This document shows, piece by piece, positions 1 to 10,469 of a stretch of DNA of 64,000 bases (positions are counted from its first letter, which is position 1; each line of letters starts with the position of its first letter). Location: NCBI GenBank assembly GCA_020310875.1, contig CM035433.1, forward strand, positions 113,413,000-113,476,999. Direction: 5' to 3'. The notes under the pieces are model-generated. The model worked only from the letters and a program-made list of their open reading frames with translations, did no database searches and was not told the DNA's origin. The position numbers were made by a program, and so were the translations under genes. This stretch comes from Ceratopteris richardii. Its lineage: Eukaryota > Streptophyta > Polypodiopsida > Polypodiales > Pteridaceae.

Positions 1-2
1 AT

Positions 3-740
3 TTCCTAGGTATGCAGGTGATATACACAGATGAAGGAATGTATTTGACTCAGAGAAGATACATTCAAGATCTTCTTCTCAAGTTCAAAATGGAGAACAC
101 TAAACCTGCAGGTACACCTTTGGAGATGAATCATAAACTTAGTGTTTATGAAGGTGAGAAAATTGAAGACATTAATGAGTATCAAAGCTTGGTAGGTAGC
201 CTAATATATGCTACTCATACAAGGGCAAACATCTCATATAGTGTAAGAGTGCTTAGTCAATTCATGCACTCACTGAGAAGACCACACGTGGATGAAGCTA
301 AGAGAGTACTTAAGTATCTCAAAGGTACAATCAATGAAGCATTTGCAGGTTCAAAGCTAGTGTCATGGAGTTGCAAGAAGCAACCAACAATTGATTTATC
401 CTCGATGGAAGCAGAGTACAGAGGCTTGACCATAGCAATTCAAGAGGCAATATGGTTAAAGTCATTGTATATAGATTTGGGACTTGTGAGTTCTAATTCT
501 CACATATTTGGAGATAATGTAAGTTCCATGCATCTAGCGGAAAACCCTATTTTCCATGCAAGAACCAAACATATAGAGGTGCATTACCACTTCATCAGGG
601 AGAAGCTCATGCAAAAGGAGATTGACATTTCTTTTGTTCCAATTGAAAAGCAAGTAGTAGATATGATGACGAAGGCACTTGATGGAATAAAGATTTGTAG
701 ATTCAAAGCTATGGCAGGTATTCAACCTATTCGAGAATGA
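3..740 (+). pseudogene. Copia-1 pol, C-terminal RT and RNase H (partial)
   Basis: This is the end of a Copia polyprotein. The frame is open from the left edge (the conserved FLGM of RT is cut by the edge) to a TGA at 738-740. Recognisable blocks are the RT tail (YQSLVGSLIYATHTR, then SVRVLSQFMHS), the connection ending KRVLKYLKGT, and RNase H segments (VSWSCKKQPTIDLSSMEAEY, GDNVSSMHLAENP, HARTKHIEVHYHFIREK). Between GTINEAF and AGSKLVSW about 35 residues expected in Copia RNase H are missing, including the usual YTDADWAG-type first catalytic aspartate block and the RRSTSG motif. The loss is in frame, so the ORF looks intact but RNase H should be inactive. Hosts use no such protein; it is mobile-element debris. 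Confidence 0.88.
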
Positions 741-759
741 ATACTCAAGCATACGTTAT

Positions 760-772
760 CTTGAGGGGGAGT
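760..772 (+). other. Copia-1 polypurine tract
   Basis: The sequence TTGAGGGGGAG lies directly before the TGTTGG of the LTR. This is the standard plus-strand primer site of plant Copia elements, where RNase H leaves a purine-rich primer. Confidence 0.85.
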
Positions 773-1082
773 TGTTGGAACATCAAGCTTACACTATGCT
801 TGAGGTGGATTTGATCTACATCAAAGGCTATCATGTCAAAAGAATATCCGTTAATGGAGAATTCTTTTTCCTTATGCTCACTTATTGTATTAAAAAAAAA
901 AGATTTTTCATGGATCTTTTACCATTGTAAAATCCTTGAGGTTTACACATGTAAAACTAGAAAGATTGAGGCCAAATCCCACCAATTTTTGGTGGTTGAG
1001 TTGCATTCAATCAAGCAATCAATCACCTAATAGATCTTCACTTTTCCTAGATTGTAGGAAAGTGAATTGATTCCCTCCAACA
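773..1082 (+). repeat. Copia-1 3' LTR, 310 bp
   Basis: The LTR starts TGTTGGA and ends TCCAACA, a perfect 7-bp terminal inverted repeat. It follows the polypurine tract without a gap. The partner 5' LTR is not in the window, so age cannot be estimated. Confidence 0.85.
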
Positions 1083-1830
1083 ACCATTGCCACCTTTATT
1101 TGAATTAAAATCCACTGGTAGAAGTCATGGAGCACTTCTAGAGTGTATATATAGACTTAAAATCACTTGTACGATACATGGAAGCAATATGCATACACTT
1201 GTGACCATCATTGTCTTGCTCCTTCATTTCTCTACATCATCTTCTTTGCCAATAGTAATCTTGCAAAGGCTACTGCTCTTGCTAGAGAGCTCCAAATTTG
1301 ATGAGACATGGCTCATTTGAAAGATATTAGTGTCTAGTTTATGCCTATAAATTTTCATAGCATGTGAATCAGTAGATTGGGAGAAATAATAGTGTTTTGG
1401 TCTCGGGTTCAATCTCTACGTATTCCTGAAGTACCACCGTTGAGTGTCTAATTCATTCCTATAGCATATTTTGCTTATTCCTTATACTCATGTGAATTCC
1501 ATACACTCAACCCTATGTGTAGCACTCCCATAAAAGGATTGTTTCTAAATTATAATCACACTGTTCACTATGGGCATTGGAAGTTCATTGTCTCTTCCAT
1601 AGAGAGTAAGTTTTTTGAGCTAGTTGACATGCAAACCTATCTGTTTTGTATCGACTCTTTGTCCTTGATGCTCCAAAGTACGTAGTGCATTTTGTTGCAC
1701 TTATTGCATGCCTATAAGGTCTATTTGAGTCTCCATAAGCTCAAGGGCTGGTCTTGTGCCGGTTGGCTAGACCAAACTTCGTCTCTTTGAAACTCACTTT
1801 TCTACCTCCTACAAGCTTCCCCAAGTTCTT
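1083..1830. other. No gene seen
   Basis: AT-rich sequence after the Copia-1 LTR. Only short chance ORFs with no recognisable motif were found. It may include left-hand remains of the minus-strand Gypsy relic that follows, but I could not read RT in it. Confidence 0.5.
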
Positions 1831-4152
1831 TCATTTCTTACATACTACATGTTTAGCAACATTAACACCAGAACCTCCATCAATTAGCACCTTACGGATT
1901 CTTCTATTCATACACCAAATCATATTTAAAGGTACTACATGATCCACCATGGTATCTATCTTTGGTTTCACTAGGACTAAAGCCAGTGCATCAAGGTTCA
2001 TAGAATCTTTTGAAAAATTCCTCACTATGGTTTGATGGAATGCCAATAGTAGGGCCAATAATTGACCTAGCAAGAGGGTGATCACTACCAAGGTGAATAT
2101 ATTCTAGTGCTATGAATCTTTAAGTTCTATACCATCACAATGATATAATTATCATGCCTTCTCATCTTCATCGAAGGATATTAAATCAATAGTATGTTTC
2201 ATTTCTTGTAGCTTTTGAGTTGATTATTATGTTGATTTACCTTCATAACAGGTGGTGGTGTAGGAAAAATTAGGGGAGCATGCTTGACACAAGCGGTTTC
2301 CTTAGTAGCAACTTTCTACTATTCCTTACACCTTGGTTCAGATATGGTTCTGGTTGGTTATAGTATTTACCCTAATCTAGTCTATATGGTAGCATTCTGC
2401 AAATCATCTTGTATAATGACTACCATATTGATCATAGGACCTTTCTTTCCTCTTTTTTTTTCCTATCCTACTCATGTGCATCCTTACAATTACATCTAAT
2501 GTGGTCATACTCGCCATAAAAATGGCAACATATCATCATCATATTATTATTAGTATTGTTGTTGTTGTTGTTATTGGTCCATTGTCTTTGGTACTAATGA
2601 TTAGGATTGGACTATCGATTTCAATGATTGAAGTATGATTGGGGGCATTGATATGATGGAACATAAGAGGGCTCTAGCTCATTTTAAAGACTTTCAAAAC
2701 CATTCAAATGGCCAAAACCATGAGTTCTAGGTGGTTTTTTCTCTTTGATCACACAAAAACAAGGGAAACTGATGCCTAACCTATGTGATCAGGGGACTAG
2801 ACTATGGCCACCAATGTCTTCTCATTGGTCCATCAATAATCATGCCTTAATCTAAAAGGCCCATGCAAGGTTCATTTTACCCCCTAATTCACCAACTTCT
2901 TAGATTCGAGCATTCACATTCGTTCAATTTTATTGCATATTGTTGTTATAGGTGCCAGTGGTAAGGAAATGATCACTTCAGTTATAGATGACATATTATA
3001 GCTAATTTAGTGCACAGTTGGTTGTAGTATGGCCAAGATTACAACATTTGGTATAATATCCTTGATTTAGAGGTTTTTGTACCCAATTCTTGGATATTTT
3101 CTCTAATTCTAACCATTCTAAGACTTTTGTGAATCCTCCCACATTATTTTCAAAATGTAAGGTTTTATCAATCACATCATCTATGTTCATTTTTCTAAAA
3201 CATTAAATAATCATGATTAATTTTCATAATCTAGGCAATAGTCCATCAATTAACCACTAGGTGCTCACATCTTCTAGCAAGGTATTATCTTCTTGGATGT
3301 TTCATAAATGTGTTTTGAAGGCTGTAGCATATTGCAACATAGATTGGTCCATTTTCTGAGAAATTAAAAATATATGCATTGTTCTTGGCCTTCCTAAGTC
3401 AGTGTAGAAAATCCTCTTTTTCATAGGTAGTAAAATGTTTAAACTCATATTTAGTGGGCCAATGAGCTTCTTCATTTGCTAAGGTTAATTGGAAGATAGG
3501 ACCTTTATGACATGAATTGAGTGTAAGCTTGTTTGATTCTTTTAGGACATTATAATTGATCACAAAAGATCTTTTATGAGCATCAAGGTAATCTCTAGGG
3601 AATCCTCAAAGTTTGGTATAATTTACACCCCAAGGATGAATTCTATTTCCTTGATCATCATCATCTCAAGCCATTTTTTGGATATCCATTGAAGTACTTA
3701 ACCTAGGAGTAGATAAATGATGATCCTAAGGGTTAATCAACAAAGGCTAGAGACCTAATCACTAAAGTTAGGGTTAATCAACAAAGGCTTGAGACCTAAT
3801 CACTAAAGTTGCTTTGGAAAGGCTACCAAAGAAGAGTTTGAAGTGATATTCTCAGTAGTTTGAACTATTGTCTTATCAGTATCCTTAATTAATGCAAATT
3901 CTAGGTCCTTCAAGAAACATTTTGGTACACTAAGGACACAGTTTTCATAATTATTGATAAAGTTCCTACAAATTTTGATGACATTAGGGTCTCTTTTGAG
4001 GACATTTCAGTGGATCTTAGTAAACGTATGGTCGCTTCTCGCTTCTTTTCATCAGTAACTTCTGAGGTGCTCCTTCTGAGGTACATAGTCATTGTAGAAA
4101 CATGACACAATATTGGGCTATAGCCAGATCGCCCCACACAGGGTGACTCCAT
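1831..4152 (-). pseudogene. Very degenerate Gypsy gag-protease relic
   Basis: Read on the minus strand, short broken ORFs occur in gag-then-protease order. A zinc-knuckle remnant sits at about 3002-3060 (YTKCCNLGHTTTNC, the first Cys replaced by Tyr). Gag-like text precedes it up to about 4150. A retropepsin active-site block (RIRKVLIDGGSGVNV) lies at about 1840-1885; IDGGSG is the form typical of many plant Gypsy proteases. Stops and frameshifts are everywhere, so this is an old copy. No RT could be read further left and no LTRs were found. The zinc-knuckle and protease motifs are seen directly; joining them into one element is inference. Confidence 0.5.
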
Positions 4153-4803
4153 CTCTTTCCAAATGAAAGATCATTACATTTGTTTGTGGTCCTTTTTTGG
4201 ACATTTATAACATTTGGCACTATTGAAATTATGAGCTTATACAAGATAAGAATAGTCTCTGGCAGCTAATAATAACTACAAATGATGGATCCTCACATGA
4301 GTTATGGATATTTTACCATTGTCTCTAGTTTTCCACTTTACTAAAAGTTAGTGTAGTATTTATTAAAGATATTCTTGCACATAGAAATAGAATTAAATGA
4401 AAACTCAAAAATAAAATTATCTAAATTAAGATACTTCTCCAAGTGTGAGAGCTAGTGCCTTCAATTGAAACTACATTGACTGGTCACTACTTGCAACTAA
4501 CGAGTGACACACTTTCCTGAAATCAGTTATTTGTAGAAAACCACTCACATAATGGAAAAGTCATTTGAAAGTATTTGGAAGATTATATGAGCTATAAAAA
4601 GGGTTTAAGGAAAAATCAAATTTATAGATTCAATAGTAAATATGGAGCTAGAGATCTCCAACACTACCTAACTATATAGCAAGCTATCGCAACTTGAACA
4701 TAGGATGGAACAAAGTAGGGGGTCGCTTAAGCAAGGCTCCTATTTCTATCTTTGATAAAAATAAGAAAAAAAATTCTAGACTCGATATACACATGAAGAG
4801 TGC
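4153..4803. other. No gene seen
   Basis: AT-rich DNA without a credible ORF or repeat that I could detect. Confidence 0.5.
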
Positions 4804-4892
4804 TATTGTGAAAACTTCTTCCTAGAGTATAGCATCCACCAGAGAGTGAGTGAGTACGTATCCACCCATCCAACTCCACACATATATATATT
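4804..4892 (-). repeat. LTR scrap matching the Gy-C 5' LTR end
   Basis: About 89 bp are nearly identical to 23211-23297, where the same sequence ends the 5' LTR of the minus-strand element Gy-C just before its primer site. The match runs from the LTR terminus to the TATATATA stretch. No primer site follows here, so this is a detached LTR fragment or the edge of a decayed solo LTR. Confidence 0.7.
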
Positions 4893-5428
4893 GGAACAAA
4901 ACAATCACAAATTGATGATTAGAAAGAGCTTGAAGTAAGCTTATGATCAGATTGAAGTGGAAGAAGACACTTGAGAAAGTGAAGAGATCTCAGAAGTGAA
5001 GCTTGTATACATATGTACATTACTATTGGAAATTCTTGTAAATTGAGTATAGATAATCCTTAGGATGATAAGGAGTAATGTAATAGATGCGGGATAAGTC
5101 TAGAACCATATGTATTTAAGTCAATGATGTAAAGAAATAAGTAAGAGATTTATTAGAAGACAAGTGTCATAGAGATAGATGTGAAGAGAGTCATCTTCAA
5201 AAAATGGCAACTAGTATTTCGTAGATTTCTCTCAGTCTGATCACGTGGATCAGAAATCCTTTTGTACACATCTAATTTGGAATTTAATGAAGATATGTTC
5301 AAAGTTTCATGATCTAATTCCTTTCATGCTGTGAGTATGATCAATAGGAACATTTGTATGTAAAGTCTGCAGAAAGACTTCTCAGAGTTGTGCACTTTTT
5401 TGTGTCAATGTGTTGCTTAGATCTCAGT
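4893..5428. other. No gene seen
   Basis: AT-rich sequence between the LTR scrap and the proposed Copia-2 LTR start. If the Copia-2 LTR begins earlier than proposed, part of this belongs to it. Confidence 0.4.
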
Positions 5429-6964
5429 TGTTGGTGCAAGTCAAGCCTTCACAATTTGGCTTGGATACTATCTTGAAGACTATACATGAAGCAAGGATCA
5501 TAGGAACACTAGCTTATGAGTTATTACCTCTTTACCCCTTGTAAAAGTCTAAATGACTTGGCATCTTATGTAATCACACCTACTTGATTAAGTCGTGGAA
5601 AAATTGGTTGATTGATTGAGGGAATATCTCAATCAACTTTTAGGTGAAAGATTTTAGGAGATTGACTTGAATTCAAAATTCAAATTCTCACTCAACTCCT
5701 ATAAAAGCTACAAGTCAAAAGTCGCGGTGGTACTTCACTCATCCCGAGGCATTTCTGTATCAATCATTGAGTGTGTGAGGTCTACTTCATAGCCTACACC
5801 TCTGAGTACCATTTGGCTATGTGTATCATGCCAATGGGAATGTACATTTACATGATCTAATACAAATACTTACATACATCTACTCTGTGATTCTCTGAGT
5901 TGTCTACTTCAAGTCTGTCAACTTCAACAAGGCATATCTCAGGATCTACTCAACAAAATCAAGTGATTCAAGGCTTGTTGGAACCAGATCAAAGCACTCT
6001 ACAACACTACAAAGTTTGAAGAAGTTTGGTTCAGCCGTTTTCGAGAAATCGCCTTCGAAGCAGTCTCTGGTATTTGTCTGCACATCTCCTAAAAAGTCGG
6101 GAGTGACCATAAACTTGCTAAAGTTATTTCTCTGTGCATAGTTTATCAATTTGAGTGATTCCACTTGCAAATGGTAGCTTGTAAAGCTAATTTAATATGT
6201 ACAGAAGGAATTTGATCAATTGTAAGTGTGCTCGTCATACTAAGTGAAAGACTGAGCAGGTGTCAATAACAAAATAGCAAGTTTTCTTGGATTTTTGAAG
6301 TCTCAAGTAGTCTGTTTTGATTTGATCATTACACATATCATTTGCAAAGTACATATATGCTTTCTTGGTATCATTTGGAAGCTAAGCAAGTGTATTAATC
6401 ATTCCTGGAGTCAAAGGAGGGCTGGTGTGAACCAGGTTTAGCAGCACCTACTCAATCTCTGAGTGCATCCAACCATTCTCTCCCAACATCAGTGTACAGT
6501 GTAAAGTTTTTTACAAGTGAGTATTCAAAATCTAAGTTAGAAGGTACCGAAGCTATGGCTAAAAGCATTTAGAAAAATGGGATTTGTGCTGTGAGAAATT
6601 AACCTTAGAAGTTACCTGTCAAAGTCACTTGTTCAGGAAGACAGTTTCTTACATATTGTTGATCTTAAGGATGAAATTAAAGTTTTAATGATTCTTTTGA
6701 ATGGCTAATGATTGATATGATTGCACAAAGGTAGTGTGAAGATATGTGTATCATTGGTTTGGAGAAATCTGAAGATATGTGCAGGTTATGAAGTCAATTT
6801 TTGAAGCAGACTTTCTGAAGAAGGAATTTCTTTACTCAAAGAAGTGTTAATGAAAGTTTTGATAAATGAAGACAATATTTGTGTAAAGTTTGATCCATAA
6901 CTGATATAGAGCTGTTCTTAGATCAGTATAGATCAAACCTTTGGAGATTAAGAGGTCTCCAACA
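5429..6964 (+). repeat. Copia-2 5' LTR, about 1.5 kb
   Basis: The right end is firm: CTCCAACA at 6957-6964 lies one base before the primer site. The left end is the nearest upstream TGTTGG that gives a matching TGTTGG/CCAACA inverted repeat. No second LTR exists to confirm the start. Confidence 0.6.
5700..5707 (+). promoter_or_regulatory. Probable TATA box in the Copia-2 LTR
   Basis: TATAAAAG occurs about 270 bp into the LTR, a sensible place for the U3/R promoter. Assignment is by sequence only. Confidence 0.45.
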
Positions 6965-6965
6965 A

Positions 6966-6978
6966 TGGTATCAGAGTT
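6966..6978 (+). other. Copia-2 primer binding site (initiator Met tRNA type)
   Basis: TGGTATCAGAGTT starts one base after the LTR end. TGGTATCAGAGC is the usual primer site of plant Copia elements, complementary to the 3' end of initiator methionine tRNA; here the last base of that core is changed. Confidence 0.85.
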
Positions 6979-7194
6979 GAAGGTGTAATACAAGTAAAGT
7001 AAAGGCATTGGAAGTTCCGACTGTGGAAGATATTGAAGTTCCTTCTAATTGAAGGTGGACAAAACCAAATTCTTGAAGACAACCTGCAGAAGTACAAAGT
7101 ACGAGTTCAAAGAATCAAGAAGGATTAAAGCTTCATATCAAAGGTACACTCTATTATCATAAATCATAGTAATTGCAGACACAGAAGATCAAAG

Positions 7195-7737
7195 ATGGGA
7201 GAAAGCTTGCAGATTAATAAGCTAGATAGGGAGAACTATCCAGCTTGGTCCATGAGGATGGAAGCACACCTCATGAGCAAAGATTTTATGGCATTCATTA
7301 CAGGAGAAGAAGAAAAGCGTGAGTTTGAAGATCCTAGTGTTCCAACTAGGGAGGAACTTGCAGGTTTAAAGAATTGGATGAGAAAGGATGCTCAAGCTAG
7401 GAGCATCATTTACATGGTTGTAAATGATTATCTTCTACCTCACATCAGAGGATTAGAAAGTGCAACAGATATGTGGAGTGCTTTGGAAGAGCATTTCCAA
7501 AACACAACCAAGTCAAGGAAGTCCTCATTATGGGCAGAATTCACAACTTTCAAGAAGGAGAGTTCACAATCAATTTCTGATTATGTGGCAAGAATGAAGG
7601 ATATTGCAGATAGCTTGGGAGCAGTAGATGAAGACATTGAAGAGGATAAGTTGGTAAGGCAAATGATTGTTGGTATAACAATCAAAATGGTGGAAGCAAT
7701 AATCAGAGTTTTAATACAATATATCATTGATGACTGA
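7195..7737 (+). pseudogene. Copia-2 Gag (C-terminal part deleted)
   Basis: The ATG at 7195 opens a Copia Gag of the UBN2/DUF4219 kind: it starts MGESLQINKLDRENYPAWSM and includes the helical capsid segments NDYLLPHIRGLESATDMWSA and SQSISDYVARMKDIADSLGA. After KLVRQMIVGI the sequence jumps: the zinc knuckle (CWNCGKTNHLANDC in Copia-3) and the protease active site (DSGCSNHL in Copia-3) are absent, and the frame ends in unrelated codons at 7737. The remaining 180 codons therefore lack RNA-binding and protease parts. Product, if made, would be a truncated capsid protein. Confidence 0.82.
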
Positions 7738-9865
7738 TATGGAAGCAAAGGTGAATGGACATACAGTTCAAACAAGAGATAACACCAAGCATAATGTGGA
7801 AAGCATTGGATCAGTGAAGACAAAGAGTGGACGTACACTCTTGAGCAAGGTACTTTATGTTCCTACTATTCCTAAAGACTTGATAAGTGTAGGGAAAATT
7901 GTGGAGAAGGGATATGAAGTCCGATTCACAAATGATGGTGTTTATGTGCAAGATCCAAATCAGGGATATAGAAATATCATTACAGGTAAAAAGGAAGGAA
8001 GGCTGTTTACTCTCAAAGTTCAAGGTAATGTGGGACATGCTTTATTTACTTATGGAAGTCAAAAGATGTCTGAGTTAGACCTATGGCATAAAAGGCTAGG
8101 TCATTTCAATGAGAGAGCCATAAAGGAAATGTCAAGGAATGATGTGGTGCTTGGTTTGCCAAATATTGAAGGGCAACACATGATGTACAAGTGTGAAGCT
8201 TGTCAATTAGGAAAAGCATACAAAAGTTCATACAATAAATCAGGGTATAAGTATTCAAATATGCTTGAATTGGTTCATACAGATGTGTGGGGTCCTTCAA
8301 GGGACTATAGCATAAATGGATCCAGATATTATGTGTTGTTTGTTGATGATGCAACCAGATGGATTACTTTATATGTAATCAAGGACAAATTCGAAGTGTT
8401 CAAGACATTCAAGCATTATCATGCTTATGCAGAAAGGATTACAGGACAAAAGCTAAAGAGGTTGAGATCAAATGGAGGGAGAGAGTATTTTTCTAAAGAT
8501 TTTGATGATTATTTGTGGAATGCAGGTATAAAAAGAGAAGTAACTTGCAGGTACTCTCCTCAACAAAATGGAGTTGCAGAAAGAAGAAATAGAACTCTTG
8601 TAGAATTTGCAAGAGCAATGATGAAAGAAAAAAATTGCCCATATTACTTATGGGCAGAAGCTATCAACACTGCAACATACCTTGTGAATAGGTTACCTTG
8701 TAAAGCTTTGGAGGGAAGAACTCCTTATGAAGCATGGTGGTGTAAGAAACCTACTCTTGATCATTGTAAGGTATTTGGATGTTTAGCATATGCTTATGTT
8801 CCTTCACAATTGAGACATAAGCTAGAACCCAAAGCAGAGAAGTATGTGTTTATTGGGTATGATGATAGACACATGGGTTACAGATTGTGGAGTCCATCCA
8901 CAAAGCAATTTCTTGTTACCAAAGATGTTACATTTGATGAGCAAAGTACATGGTATACAGAGTCAACAAATGAGTATGCATATGTTAAAGAAATACAAAG
9001 GAAAGGAAAGACAAAAGTAAGTGTGTATGAAGAAGATATTGATGATGTTGATTATAAAAGTAAATTGCAGGATAATGTTGAAGATGGGCCAAGATTTGAT
9101 CCAGAATCAAATGTGGCTGAGACTTCAAGAAGTGCACAGGTCAGAAGATCCTTGAGAGAAAGAAAAGAACCTATCAGGTATAGCTATGATACATCTTTCC
9201 TAACAACAAAAGATTATGCTTACAGTGTGAAGACAGAGGAGGATCCAATCACATATGAAGAAGCTAAAGGTAAAGAGAATTGGGAGAAGGCAATGCAAGA
9301 AGAGTATGATGCTCTACGTGAAAATGAAACATGGGAGTTGGTGCCAAGACCAAAGAATCAGAAAGTCATTCGATGTAAGTGGGTGTATAAAACAAAAAGG
9401 TTTGCAGATGGTAAAGTGTCTAGATACAAGGCTAGACTTGTGGTCAAAGGTTATGCCCAAACTTATGGGGTAGATTAAGATGAAACCTTTGGTCCTGTTG
9501 CTAAGATGTCTACAATTAGATCATTGATTGCTATTGCTGCTTGTAAAGGATGAAAGTTATCACAACTAGATGTGAAGAATGCATTTCTGAATGGATACAT
9601 TGCAGATGAAGTGTACATGGAGCAACTAGAAGGTTTCATGGATTCAATTGGATCAGATTATGTGTGTAAGATTAAGAGAGCTTTGTATGGCTTGAAGCAA
9701 GCTCCAAGAGCATGGAATTACGGGCTTGTTAAGTTCTTGAATGAATGTGTATTTCAAGCATCAAAGGCAGATAGTAGCTTGCTAGTGAAGGCAAGTGAAA
9801 ATGGATACATTTACATGTGTATTTATGTTGATGATATTATTGTCATAGGTACAGATGCTCAGAGT
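7727..9865 (+). pseudogene. Copia-2 Pol: integrase and partial RT
   Basis: The frame from 7727 begins after the protease active site and runs to a TAA at 9476-9478. Integrase parts are clear: the HHCC zinc domain (LWHKRLGHFNERAIKEM, then CEACQLGK), the core (HTDVWGP, LRSNGGREYFSKDF, PQQNGVAERRN) and the C-terminal GCLAYAYVP region. In the core, the second catalytic Asp of RSDGGGEY in Copia-3 is Asn here, a catalytic loss. RT follows (ENWEKAMQEEYDAL, RCKWVYKTKR, YKARLVVKGYAQTYG), then TAA replaces the Tyr codon of GVDYDET, and TGA at 9551-9553 replaces the Trp of KGWKL. RT continues to IYVDDIIVIGTD and is cut at about 9865. Confidence 0.88.
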
Positions 9866-10233
9866 ACGTGAGGGGAAGGGAAAGGTAGTGCTAATGCATG
9901 TCCATGTGTAAGCTTGAGTGTAGGAGGACAAGAGTGTGTAGAGGATAAGTGTGTGGGCAAAGAAATGAGAGCAAAGGGAAGTGGGGAAGAGCAAGTGAAA
10001 GAGAGAACTAGGAACTAAGTGGATTCGGAAGGTGTGAGCAGGGAAAGAGGAAGGTCCCGAGAGGAAACCACTAGAGTTGGATACCCCTTTGTGCATGTAT
10101 TTACCCATATCCTCCATCAAATCATTGGAGTGAAATTGTGGACTTAGGGAGACCCAAACTGACCTAGTATCAGAACGTTTGGACAAAGTATCATTGTGCG
10201 TATGCATTTTCCCTTGGACTAAGAGGCTTATCA
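9866..10233 (+). repeat. Gy-M1 5' LTR, 3' portion only
   Basis: Nearly identical to 19368-19736. It ends CTTATCA four bases before the primer site. Its left end is an abrupt junction with Copia-2 RT at about 9862-9866, sharing a few bases (CAGAGTACG) that make the exact breakpoint ambiguous. Confidence 0.85.
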
Positions 10234-10236
10234 TTT

Positions 10237-10254
10237 TGGTGCATTTGCCGGGAA
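10237..10254 (+). other. Gy-M1 primer binding site
   Basis: TGGTGCATTTGCCGGGAA starts three bases after the LTR. It resembles the primer site of Gy-L (TGGCGCCGTTGCCGGGGA at 40245), a form common in plant Gypsy elements of the Tat/Athila group, with several changes. The matching tRNA was not identified. Confidence 0.7.
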
Positions 10255-10469
10255 AAGCTTGGTACGTCTCTATAAGAGAGTGCCATAGGTTCGCCTAGCG
10301 CCACATGTTGGCCGAGCTTGCAGACCCCGGATCTAGTACATAAGCGAGGGGAGCTCATCTTCAAGAGGAACACGAACGGAAAGAGAAGAGAACGCTCAGA
10401 GAAGAGCACGCTCAGAGAAGAGCCCTTGAAAGAGAAAGGCAAAGGTGGGAGTCGCAAGATGAGTCAACC

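Larger units (their letters stand above)
1..1082 (+). mobile_element. Copia-1: 3' end of a Ty1/Copia LTR retrotransposon
   Basis: The window opens inside Copia pol and continues through the RT tail, RNase H, polypurine tract and 3' LTR of one plus-strand element. The 5' part lies outside the window, so its target duplication cannot be checked. The protein differs clearly from Copia-2 and Copia-3, so this is a separate family. Assignment rests on the RT/RNase H motifs plus the classic arrangement of G-rich tract, TGTTGG start and CCAACA end. Confidence 0.9.
5429..9865 (+). mobile_element. Copia-2: truncated Ty1/Copia element
   Basis: Order is 5' LTR, primer site, leader, gag, pol (integrase, then RT). 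The element stops inside RT just after the YVDD motif, where the sequence changes abruptly at about 9862-9866 into the LTR of Gy-M1. No 3' LTR remains. The protein is closely related to Copia-3 at 36-55 kb, so both belong to one family. Several stops and an internal deletion make it non-functional. Confidence 0.88.
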
